A stretch of 7,811 nt of DNA from an uncultured Zetaproteobacteria bacterium (GTDB lineage: Bacteria > Pseudomonadota > Zetaproteobacteria > Mariprofundales > Mariprofundaceae): contig CAJXNE010000100.1 of the NCBI GenBank assembly GCA_913056285.1, positions 1 through 7,811 on the forward strand, read 5' to 3'. Under the pieces are notes generated by a model, which saw nothing but the letters and a program-made list of their open reading frames with translations, had not been told where the DNA came from and did no database searches. How positions within the stretch are numbered: the stretch's first letter is position 1; each line of letters opens with the position of its first letter. This document shows, piece by piece, positions 1 through 7,200 of the stretch. The translations under genes were made by a program, and so were the position numbers.

Positions 1-236
1 TAGTAATGGTAATCCATGTGGGCCTGTTCGCCACTGTGAAACCGCTGAAGAATTTGCGCTTGCAGCGTGCGCTTTGTTTCGCCGGATACGACGGCTACCT
101 GCCACGGCTGGGTATTGGCACCGGAGGGAGCATGGCGTGCCAGGTTCAGTAGCTGATCGATCAGGGCATGATCAACCGGTTTATCCAGAAAGGCGCGGGT
201 AGATTGCCGCTGTTTCAGTGCATCACGGACATGCAT
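1..236 (-). CDS. Nitroreductase-family flavoprotein, N-terminal part (runs off the window edge)
   Basis: Reading the minus strand from ATG 236-234 gives 78 complete codons before the window ends. The N-terminus fits FMN-dependent nitroreductases: an S-T-R-A-F segment at residues 12-16, whose Arg contacts the FMN phosphate in this family, and A-P-S-G-A-N-T-Q-P-W at residues 36-45, the family's usual A-P-S-(G/W)-x-N-x-Q-P-W FMN-binding stretch. Members are soluble homodimers that reduce nitro or quinone compounds with NAD(P)H; the substrate cannot be told here. The C-terminal two thirds lie outside the window. The start has an AAGGA about 8 nt upstream. A second ATG at 265-263 has a better Shine-Dalgarno but is in another frame (separate entry). 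The family call is firm; the exact start is less so. Confidence 0.88.
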   Translation of the reverse strand, partial: MHVRDALKQRQSTRAFLDKPVDHALIDQLLNLARHAPSGANTQPWQVAVVSGETKRTLQAQILQRFHSGEQAHMDYHY

Positions 237-265
237 TTCTTTTTTCCTTCAACACTATTTGGCAT
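215..265 (-). CDS. Short leader ORF overlapping the nitroreductase start, or its true N-terminus after a frameshift
   Basis: On the minus strand ATG 265-263 is preceded by AAGGAG (plus 272-277) with 6 nt spacing, the best ribosome binding site near this gene. The frame gives a 16-residue peptide, MPNSVEGKKKCMSVMH, ending in TGA at 217-215, so it overlaps the nitroreductase start at 236. Its GGA-AAA-AAG stretch contains A-AAA-AAG, a classic -1 slippery heptamer; a -1 shift there reads straight into the nitroreductase frame as ...KK-E-MHVRD. Three readings are possible: a translationally coupled leader peptide, programmed frameshifting, or a one-base homopolymer difference hiding a 10-residue-longer nitroreductase. 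The sequence alone cannot choose between them. Confidence 0.4.
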   Translation of the reverse strand: MPNSVEGKKKCMSVMH

Positions 266-614
266 GGTTCTCTCCTTCCGGGAAATCTACTTTATGGCAC
301 TGCTCCACAGTTCATGTTTGAATGTAGCTTTAGCTTGCTTCATCTTCCGGAAGAAAGAAAAATGTAAAATAGGCAAACTGTCGCCTTGTTTTCCGGGGCC
401 AAGGGCATAAAACGATGCCTCCGGATCAGCGGTAGCCGTTGTTGTGCTGTTCGTTGTAGGCATGGCACTATCGTATCGCGCTCACGGCAACTTGTCCGGC
501 TCACATCCTCATATCACATCGAACGTCGCATCAAACGTAATCGGAATCACAGATTCGACCTCAGATGCTTACCAGAATGGCGCCGTGAACAGACGAAACC
601 AACCACTCCCGATC
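266..614. other. Gene-poor stretch between the nitroreductase and the lipoprotein genes
   Basis: No convincing coding region was found on either strand. The open frames on the plus strand (for example a GTG-started frame from 444) lack a ribosome binding site and have no recognisable protein features before the lipoprotein-like signal peptide at 615. The stretch should hold the promoter for the minus-strand nitroreductase, but no clear -35/-10 pair is visible. A small hairpin, GGCAT/ATGCC, lies at 404-419. A TAAAAT at 365-370 could be a plus-strand -10 element, but no good -35 sits at the right distance. Confidence 0.5.
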
Positions 615-842
615 ATGTCTCGCGCCTTGCTGGTCCTCGCCACCTGGATGCTGGCGCTGCCCATCTCTGCCTGCTCCAATGTGATTAAATACAGCCAGAC
701 GACCAGCCAGTCAGCAAGCCAGCAGGCCCGGAATACGAACATGTCGGTGCAAACTGATGTGGAGCACGACCCGCAACAGAAGAAAACTGATCACCAACAG
801 CTGAGTATCAGAATCGTCCATACCCCAATGATCAAAGCATGA
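615..842 (+). CDS. Small putative lipoprotein (75 aa), unknown function
   Basis: From ATG 615 the product starts with an Arg, a hydrophobic stretch (ALLVLATWMLALP) and then I-S-A-C, a good lipobox with the lipidated Cys at residue 20. The rest is about 55 polar residues rich in Ser, Thr, Gln and Asp, with no recognised domain. The frame stays open upstream to a GTG at 444, but that would bury the signal peptide inside the protein, so 615 is preferred. No clear Shine-Dalgarno precedes 615, which is the main weakness. The stop lies 37 nt before the next lipoprotein gene, so the two could be co-transcribed. It may be a real small lipoprotein or a chance open frame. Confidence 0.4.
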   Translation: MSRALLVLATWMLALPISACSNVIKYSQTTSQSASQQARNTNMSVQTDVEHDPQQKKTDHQQLSIRIVHTPMIKA

Positions 843-879
843 AAGCCAAGCATTGTTTCATTCGTGCAAAGAACAGGAG

Positions 880-1842
880 ATGAAAATTAATAGATGGATT
901 AGCCTTGTTTTAATAAACCTGGCAGCCCTTGCGCTTGTTTCCTGTGGCGGAGGAGGTACTGCTGGTACCACTGCGGCTGCTGGCACCACACCAAGTGGCA
1001 CGAGAAGTGTACTTCAGTACACGCCAAATCAGGCGGCGTGGGCTACATTTTATACCAAACCAATGGCAGGTGGTGTCAATACCTCCCACGATCCGGATGG
1101 TGTAGGCTGGTTAACGCCAGCTTCCTGGCAAAATGCGCAATGGAATGGAACCATCTACAACCCTGAATTGCTGACAAGAAAACAATTAGCGGCTGCCATC
1201 TGCCCAAGTGGTGATCAAATTAGAGGGATCAGGGCAGTTTTTTATGCCAACAAACCCTTTGCCGATAACATGAATCCTACCAAGGCCGAGGTTGATGAAT
1301 GGCATAGAATTGCAATTAATCATGTGCGCGCCCTGGTTGGCTACACCAGCCCGGCTCGACAGGTAAAGAAAGATTATTGCATGTTTGCCCGTGCGCTGTG
1401 GGGGCAGGAGCGCAAGTTTACAACCAAGTGGGATGCCAAATACCCCGGTACTGTGGGCTCTGCTTACGGCCCTTGCCAGGGTTCAGCAAACCCCCATTGC
1501 GGCGCCACCTTTATTCCTGACGCTGTGGATCAGGCGCCCTATCTACCAGCCGGACACCCGGTGTGTGCTATGCAAGCAGGTGCTGAAGGCATCAGCAGCG
1601 CCCCCAAGTCCAACATCCCCTGGTCCATCAAATGGTCACGTTCTTTCTGTGGATTCCTTGCCAGTGAGGGCTTTTGGGGTGGCCACGTTGGTCCTTTTTT
1701 TCACAGAGAGACGTTCGGTTTCAGTTTTTGGGATAACAACAGCGCGAATAATAATAACAATGCGATCTTGCGAGCAAAGTGGAGCGGCAGGTTGATGAAC
1801 AATCTTTACATAGACCCGGACGGAACCGGTACCATGTACTAA
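880..1842 (+). CDS. Secreted lipoprotein of unknown function, cysteine-containing (320 aa)
   Basis: The start chosen is ATG 880. It gives a textbook lipoprotein signal: Lys and Arg near the N-terminus, a hydrophobic core (residues 7-18) and L-V-S-C with the lipidated Cys at 22, followed by Gly4 and a Gly/Thr/Ala-rich linker to about residue 42. AGGAG directly abuts this ATG, closer than usual; the in-frame TTG at 853 would put nine polar residues before the signal. The mature part has six further Cys (about 108, 167, 199, 207, 229, 257), enough for three disulfides in the periplasm or outside the cell. It has many Trp and aromatic residues, an F-F-H-R-E-T-F-G-F segment near 273-281 and an Asn-rich patch near 286-294. 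I do not recognise the family and assign no function. A probable intrinsic terminator overlaps the stop codon. Confidence 0.8.
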   Translation: MKINRWISLVLINLAALALVSCGGGGTAGTTAAAGTTPSGTRSVLQYTPNQAAWATFYTKPMAGGVNTSHDPDGVGWLTPASWQNAQWNGTIYNPELLTRKQLAAAICPSGDQIRGIRAVFYANKPFADNMNPTKAEVDEWHRIAINHVRALVGYTSPARQVKKDYCMFARALWGQERKFTTKWDAKYPGTVGSAYGPCQGSANPHCGATFIPDAVDQAPYLPAGHPVCAMQAGAEGISSAPKSNIPWSIKWSRSFCGFLASEGFWGGHVGPFFHRETFGFSFWDNNSANNNNNAILRAKWSGRLMNNLYIDPDGTGTMY

Positions 1843-1859
1843 CCGTGCCGGGGTCTTTT
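1812..1859 (+). terminator. Probable intrinsic terminator overlapping the lipoprotein stop codon
   Basis: AGACCC (1812-1817) pairs with GGGTCT (1851-1856). The stem continues with GG/CC and ACGG/CCGT, each after a single bulged G, giving about 12 pairs around a 19-nt loop that contains the TAA stop (1840-1842). The 3' arm runs into a TTTT tract ending at 1859. The U-tract is short and the loop large, so strength is uncertain. Confidence 0.55.
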
Positions 1860-2043
1860 GCTATGGACGAACAGGCGCCCACTTGGCGACGGAACCTTTA
1901 TGAAAGATGTTGAAGGACGTACGTTGCTGCCACAAAACCAGAAAGGAAGAAGCGTGTAAGTAGGTAAACTATTTCCTTATTCGCATGACGAACCGGCGAA
2001 GTTATGAAGCGGGCCTGATTCGAGTGTCACAGATGTAAACAGC

Positions 2044-2502
2044 TTAGGCGCTGCTCACATTGTTCAGTATCCGGGTTAGCACATCTCGCGTAGTATCGAA
2101 TTCATGCTGATCGACATCCTGATAAATCTTGCGTAACAATTGTTCAAGCTGTGGGCGCAAATGTGCTACAGCATCGGTGCCAGCGGCGCTTAAGCTGACT
2201 CTGACTGCACGCCGATCCTGGCTATCCATCGCCCTGATCACCAATCCTTTTTTAAGCAGGCTGTTGACCAGACGTGTAATCACCGCCTTATCCTTGGCCA
2301 GCGTAGCTGCAATATCGGTTTGCTTTAAACCTGTCTCCCCTTGCCCCTGTGCAGTAATCATCAATACCGCCAATTCATCGGAGGTGATCGCATAGCCGCT
2401 TTCGGCGCACTGCTCGGACAGCAACTGGCGAAAGGCATACATCAGATGATGCACCAGATAACCCAAACCGTCTTCGAATCGCGAAGGCATGCTAATACTC
2501 AT
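2044..2502 (-). CDS. MarR-family transcriptional repressor
   Basis: The 152-residue product (from ATG 2502-2500) is the normal size for MarR-type winged-helix regulators, which bind palindromic DNA as dimers and release it on binding phenolic ligands or oxidation. Visible parts are an N-terminal dimerisation helix (about 8-32), a helix-turn-helix at about 59-86 (L-K-Q-T-D-I-A then the K-A-V-I-T-R-L-V recognition helix) and the D-x-x-D-R-R-A wing near 93-99 that is characteristic of the family. Start choice is not firm: a TTG lies at 2508 and another ATG at 2490, and none has a strong Shine-Dalgarno. The gene is divergent from the efflux genes and a 31-bp dyad sits 13 nt from its ATG, so it probably represses both itself and the pump. 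The ligand cannot be inferred. Confidence 0.93.
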   Translation of the reverse strand: MSISMPSRFEDGLGYLVHHLMYAFRQLLSEQCAESGYAITSDELAVLMITAQGQGETGLKQTDIAATLAKDKAVITRLVNSLLKKGLVIRAMDSQDRRAVRVSLSAAGTDAVAHLRPQLEQLLRKIYQDVDQHEFDTTRDVLTRILNNVSSA

Positions 2503-2515
2503 GACCAAACGGTAA

Positions 2516-2546
2516 GGTGAATGGTTGACATAGTCAATTTTTCACC
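2516..2546. promoter_or_regulatory. 31-bp dyad, candidate MarR operator
   Basis: The core is a perfect inverted repeat, TTGAC-ATA-GTCAA (2525-2537). Outer arms GGTGAA (2516-2521) and TTCACC (2541-2546) are exactly symmetric about the same centre at 2531, so 11 of 14 arm positions pair. The core has the TTGA-N5-TCAA shape known for several MarR-family operators. Its place between the divergent regulator and efflux genes supports repression of both. Binding is inferred, not shown. Confidence 0.7.
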
Positions 2547-2566
2547 AATCATTCATCCGCTATGAT
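2539..2566 (+). promoter_or_regulatory. Candidate promoter of the tolC-like/RND operon
   Basis: TATGAT (2561-2566) is one base from the -10 consensus. TTTTCA (2539-2544), 16 nt upstream, is a four-of-six -35 match. The -35 lies inside the right arm of the 31-bp dyad, so a bound repressor would block RNA polymerase. An alternative -35, TTGACA at 2525-2530, is perfect but has no good -10 at 16-18 nt and belongs to the dyad. Confidence 0.45.
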
Positions 2567-2573
2567 CACGCCA

Positions 2574-2678
2574 CCCGGTTAGAGGCGGTTCGATTTGCGC
2601 CGAGCCCGTTTGAACTGCGCCCGTTTGAACTGAGCCGATTTGAACTGGGCCGGTTTGAACTGGGCTAGTTTGAACTGA
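2574..2678 (+). repeat. 15-bp tandem repeat array in the tolC-like leader
   Basis: Five units of exactly 15 bp run head to tail at 2604, 2619, 2634, 2649 and 2664, all sharing TTTGAACTG with differences mainly at positions 3-5 and 15. Two upstream 15-bp blocks in the same register (2574-2588 and 2589-2603) match at about 10 of 15 positions and look like decayed units, for seven in all. The array ends 17 nt before the tolC-like ATG and would be transcribed as the 5' leader. Read in the register of the units, five encode Ala-(Arg/Asp/Gly/Ser)-Leu-Asn-x, like pentapeptide-repeat proteins, but in-frame stops interrupt it. Confidence 0.85.
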
Positions 2679-2684
2679 GTCAAA
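2669..2684. promoter_or_regulatory. Second TTGA/TCAA inverted repeat beside the ribosome binding site
   Basis: TTTGA and TCAAA flank 6 nt, formed by the last tandem unit plus the bases after it. It resembles the dyad core but has spacing 6 instead of 5 between TTGA and TCAA. It could be an auxiliary regulator site or an RNA hairpin just ahead of AGGAG; it could also be chance. Confidence 0.25.
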
Positions 2685-2695
2685 AAAGGAGTTCC

Positions 2696-4240
2696 ATGAT
2701 TCATCTGTTTCGCAGCTTCCTGTTATCTTTGCTCACGATGGCAGCATGCACCGCACCTGCTGCTGCCGGGCCAGTTGCCGCCAAGTCTTCTGCTGCCGAA
2801 CAGATGAGCTTGAAGCAGGTCATTGAAACCGTTCTCGCCCATCACCCTGATTTACAAGTCAACCGTATTGACCAAGCGATTGCCGCGACCGAAGCGAGGC
2901 GTGTGGAAGGCATATTGGACCCTGTTGTGACGGCCAGTATTAGCGCCAGTGATGAAAAGATTCCAACGATCAGTGATTTCCAGCCATCGGAAAACCGCCT
3001 GGGAACATTGGCCGGAGCCATTTCAAAACCGCTGGCCAACGGCGGCACGCTTGGCGCTGATTTCACCTATACGCGCACCAGCCAGGGATTCCGCTCCCCC
3101 TTTGCGGCGCAACTGGCGCAGTTTAATCCATCTTATCGCAATCAGATCAACATCAACTATCGCCACCCGCTGCTTAAGGGCGCCAATCGCCCCGAATATA
3201 ATCAGGCTCTGCTCAGCGCCGATGCCGGCGTCAATCAGGCCGAAAAACAGCGGCAGGTGATTGCCCATAAGCTGACCCTGCAAGCCATCAACGACTATTA
3301 TCAACTGGCCTCTGACGACATCAATATCGATATCGCCGCGCAGGCAGTCAAACGGGCCAGAAAGCTACTCGCTTATCAGCGTTCGCGTGAAAAGTTCGGA
3401 TTGATTGAAAAGGCCGATCGTTTACAGGCATCCGCTCTGCTAGCGGCACGTAAAACCGATTTGCAACGCGCCCGCTCGGTACGCCTGAATCATCAGAATA
3501 CGCTGAACCGACTGATGCTGCGCGCTGCTGATGTTGCAATCACTGTTGAGCACGGCAAGCATCAGACTGAAACTGAGCCATCCATAGATGCCGCTACCGA
3601 ACAGGCGCAACACCTGCGTCCGGAGTTACAGGTTTTACAGGCGCAAATGCGGGCGGCTGATGCACAACTCGCCATTGCCCGCGATGCCGACCAAATGCAA
3701 CTGGATGTGGTAGCCAAGCTGGGCTCGCGCGCACTGGATAGAACACCGCTGCCAGCCGCTGCAGCCGGACTTTCAACCCATGATCATTTCGCGTCATTGT
3801 CACTGGAACTCTCCGATGCATTGGGACGCAATACGGCGAATGCGGCCATTCGCAAGGCCGAATTACAACGCCAGCGTTTTGAAGCGCTTCAAACAAGCGC
3901 TCTGAAACAAATAAGGGATGATATCTCCGCCGCCAAAACAGCCATTATTTCGGGCCAGCCCACGCTGGTGCTGGCCAAGAAACAGGTACATGCCGAACAA
4001 CGGAAATTCAGCGCGGAAATGAAGCGCTATCGACAGGGTCGCTCGGATACCGCTACTGTGGTGCAGTTCGAAGGTGAGTTGCGCAATGCCGCCCTGAATG
4101 CACAATTACAGCAACTGACCATTGAGCTGGCCGAACGCCAACTGGATTGGGCGCAGGGGCGGTTGCTTTATGATCTTGGCATCTATGATACTGAAACCCA
4201 GCCCACCGCAACCATCCCGACCGACACCTCGAGGCAATAA
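2696..4240 (+). CDS. TolC-family outer membrane efflux protein
   Basis: The 514-residue product is a little longer than typical outer membrane factors of efflux and type I export systems, which form trimeric beta-barrel/alpha-barrel channels across the outer membrane and periplasm. Residues 1 to about 24 form a Sec signal peptide ending in A-P-A-A-A. Two outer-membrane-factor repeats follow, roughly 38-230 and 290-490, each with long heptad-rich helices heavy in Ala, Gln, Leu and Arg. The tail (about 496-514) is Thr/Pro-rich. A Cys at residue 18 sits after M-A-A, a poor lipobox, so a lipid anchor is possible but less likely. AGGAG at 2687-2691 precedes the ATG by 4 nt. It is the first gene of an operon with the RND permease 7 nt downstream, under probable MarR control. 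Confidence 0.93.
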   Translation: MIHLFRSFLLSLLTMAACTAPAAAGPVAAKSSAAEQMSLKQVIETVLAHHPDLQVNRIDQAIAATEARRVEGILDPVVTASISASDEKIPTISDFQPSENRLGTLAGAISKPLANGGTLGADFTYTRTSQGFRSPFAAQLAQFNPSYRNQININYRHPLLKGANRPEYNQALLSADAGVNQAEKQRQVIAHKLTLQAINDYYQLASDDINIDIAAQAVKRARKLLAYQRSREKFGLIEKADRLQASALLAARKTDLQRARSVRLNHQNTLNRLMLRAADVAITVEHGKHQTETEPSIDAATEQAQHLRPELQVLQAQMRAADAQLAIARDADQMQLDVVAKLGSRALDRTPLPAAAAGLSTHDHFASLSLELSDALGRNTANAAIRKAELQRQRFEALQTSALKQIRDDISAAKTAIISGQPTLVLAKKQVHAEQRKFSAEMKRYRQGRSDTATVVQFEGELRNAALNAQLQQLTIELAERQLDWAQGRLLYDLGIYDTETQPTATIPTDTSRQ

Positions 4241-4247
4241 ACCAACC

Positions 4248-7200
4248 ATGAAAAATATTATCGCCTTTTTCGTCAAACGCGGGGTGCTGGTCAATCTGAT
4301 TTCCATCATCCTGCTGGTGGGCGGCCTGTATGCCGGCATCAATATGCAGCGTGAGGCATTCCCCAGCATCAATTTCGATGTCATTGCCGTCACCGGAGCT
4401 TATCCGGGCGCCGCCCCGCGCGAAGTCGAGCGTTTACTGGTTACACCGATTGAGCAGGAGATGAAAGGCATCGATGGCATCAACGCGATTCGTTCCACCT
4501 CTTTTTCCGGCACCATGCAGATGACCATTGAAGTCGACCCGAATTTCAAGGATCGCTCGCGTCTGGTATCCGATATTCAGCAGGCTATCAACCGGGCCGA
4601 CCTGCCGGTCGATCTGCCTGCCGATCCGATTATTACGGAAGTAAAATCGGAACAGGCGCCGGTGCTCACGTTTTCCATTTCCGGTGATTTTCAACCCCTG
4701 GAGCTGAAACACCTGAGCAACCAGATTGAGGATGATGTGCGCGCGCTCAAAGGCGTGGCCAATGTATTCGTACAGGGCGACCGCAAGGAAGAGATTCGCA
4801 TCGTGCCCAATCCGGACAAAATGCGTCGGAACCGGGTGTCGATTACCGATATCGTCACCCTGATCAGAGGCTGGAATATCAATGCCCCGGGTGGTCGTTT
4901 GAAAGCCACCGATGGTCAGCGCATTATTCGTATCACCGGTGAATTCGTGTCAGCCGAGGATGCCGGCAATCTGGTGCTGCGCGCCAATGAACGCGGTGAG
5001 GCGCTGTATCTGAAAGATGTGGCCGAAGTAACCCAGACGCTGGAGCGCCCCTACCGCTATGTCGGCGCACGCGGTGATCCGGCCATCAATATGATTGTCG
5101 TCAAAAAAGGTGATGCTGATATTATCCAGTTGGTGGATCGGGTGCGCGCTTATCTGGGCACCATTCCCAAGACTTACGGCGAGAACGTGCATGTCAGCGC
5201 CTATAACGACCTGTCCACCATTACCCGTTTAAGGCTTGGCGTACTGACCAATAACGGCGCCATTGGCCTGCTGCTGGTGTTGGTGTTGTTGATGCTGTTT
5301 CTGCGCCCTGCCGTGGCATTGACCACAGCCTGGGGGCTGCCGGTGATTTTCTTCTCTGGCATCGCCGTATTATATATGGCCGGCATCACCCTGAATCTGC
5401 TGGTCATGTTCGGCTTTATTATGGTGCTCGGACTGATGGTCGATGACGCCATTATTATCGGCGAAAATGCTACTTATCATATGGAGCGCGGCCTTTCACC
5501 CGAACAGGCTACGATTGAAGGTACTTATGAACTGGTCGGCCCGGTCACTGCCACCGTACTGACCACCATCGTCGCTTTCCTGCCGCTGATGTATATGGAT
5601 GGCATTATCGGCAAGTTTGTCTATTCCATTCCGGTAGTGGTGATTGTATTGCTGAGCTTTTCATGGTTCGAAGCAATTTTCATCCTCCCCAATCACATTC
5701 GCGATGTCGCCAATGCCAACAAGCACCCCAAAGAGCGCATTCTGTTTACCTGGATTTCAAATATCTATGTCTGGTTCCTGCACAAGGCCGTCAAACTGCG
5801 ATATCTCACCATTCTGCTCACCATCGCCGGTCTGCTCGGCTCGGTCGGGCTGGCTACAACGATGAAGTTCCAGCTGTTTCCATCCGGTGCGGAATCGACA
5901 TTTTATCTGCGCGTCACCATGCCAACCGGCACAACGCTGGAAGCGATGCGTGATCAATTGAAGAAGCTGGATATTGAAGTGCGCAAACGTATTGATCCGG
6001 CCATGCTGGAAACGACCACCATGATCGCCGGTGAAAACAGCGCCGACCAGCGTGAGTCACTCAAACAAATTGGCGATCGTTTCGGCTATGAGCGCGTCAT
6101 TCTGATTCCGTTCACCAAGCGCAGCATCAAGGCATATACGGTGATGAACCAACTGGAAAAAGATATCCCACCGCTGTTTCCGAATCTGGATATCAGTTTC
6201 GCCATGCAAAAACCCGGTCCGCCAGTCGGGCGCGCCTTGCAGGTGGAACTCACCGGCGGCGATGAAGCGGCCATGACGCACATCGCCAAACGACTCATGG
6301 TATTGTTGAAAAAAGTGAAAGGGGTGTATGCCATCGAGAGCGATCTGGAACCGGGTGACCCGGAAATCCGCATTGTCATGGATCGCAAGCTGGCGGCCTA
6401 TGCCGGCGTTGATCTGGCCACAGTCAGCACCCATATTCGTGCCGCATTCGATGGCTTGCGGGTATCCACCATCAAGCGAGGCAAGGAAGAGATTGATGTC
6501 ACTATTCGCTATCCGGAAAAGGCGCAGCGCGATATCGACACCCTGATGAAGCTGGAAATCCCCAATAATCGCGGTGGTCTGCTGCCCTTATTCCGCATTG
6601 CAAAACTGGAAAGCCATGCAGGAACCAGCAGCATCCGCCACAAGGATGGGCAACGGGTGATCAATGTCTCGGCTGAAGTCAATCAAACCGATATAAACTC
6701 CAAGCAACTCAATGCGCTGGTGCAGAAACATCAACGCGAATGGATGGGTGATGATGGCGACAGGGTGCGCGTGCATTTGGGCGGTGAAGAGGAAAAAACT
6801 CAGGAATCTGTACGCGGTCTGATCTTCAGCTTTGTTTTTGCCTTGCTCGGTATTTTCGCCATTCTGGCTGTGCAGTTTAATCGCATCGGCTATCCGATTC
6901 TGGTGATGCTGGCCATTCCATTCGGCGTCATCGGCATCATCGTCGGCTTTTTCCTGCACGGCGCACCGATTTCGTTCATGGCCATGATGGGCTTTGTGGC
7001 GCTGACCGGCGTCGTCGTCAACGCATCGCTGGTCATGGCCGTGTTCATCCAGCGTTTGATTGCGGATGGCGTGCCATGGCGTGAAGCTATTATGGAAAGC
7101 GGCAAACGTCGCCTCAGGGCGGTATTGCTGACGGCGACCACCACCGTGGTTGGCCTGTTGCCCACCGCTTACGGCTGGGGCGGCTTTGACCCGTTTGTTG

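Noticed and set aside
444..614. GTG 444 as start of the small lipoprotein frame
   Set aside because: It would place the signal peptide 57 residues inside the protein and has no ribosome binding site.
386..688. Open frame of 100 codons on the plus strand
   Set aside because: No ribosome binding site or recognisable features; it overlaps the better-supported lipoprotein frame.
853..879. In-frame TTG at 853 as start of the large lipoprotein
   Set aside because: It would add nine polar residues before the signal peptide; ATG 880 gives a standard lipoprotein N-terminus with AGGAG at hand.
1900..1959. 19-codon ORF after the lipoprotein terminator, and the rest of 1860-2043
   Set aside because: No ribosome binding site, no conserved pattern seen; treated as plain intergenic DNA.
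2562..2582. Six-codon upstream ORF (MITPPG) in register with the tandem repeats
   Set aside because: Its ATG lies inside the proposed -10 element, so it would not be in the transcript.
2741..2752. Lipobox in the tolC-like protein (M-A-A-C)
   Set aside because: Met at -3 is atypical and a normal signal peptidase I site, A-P-A-A-A, follows; not strong enough to call a lipoprotein.
4122..4247. N-terminal extension of the RND permease
   Set aside because: It overlaps the tolC-like coding region and is absent from the usual family N-terminus, which begins just before TM1.
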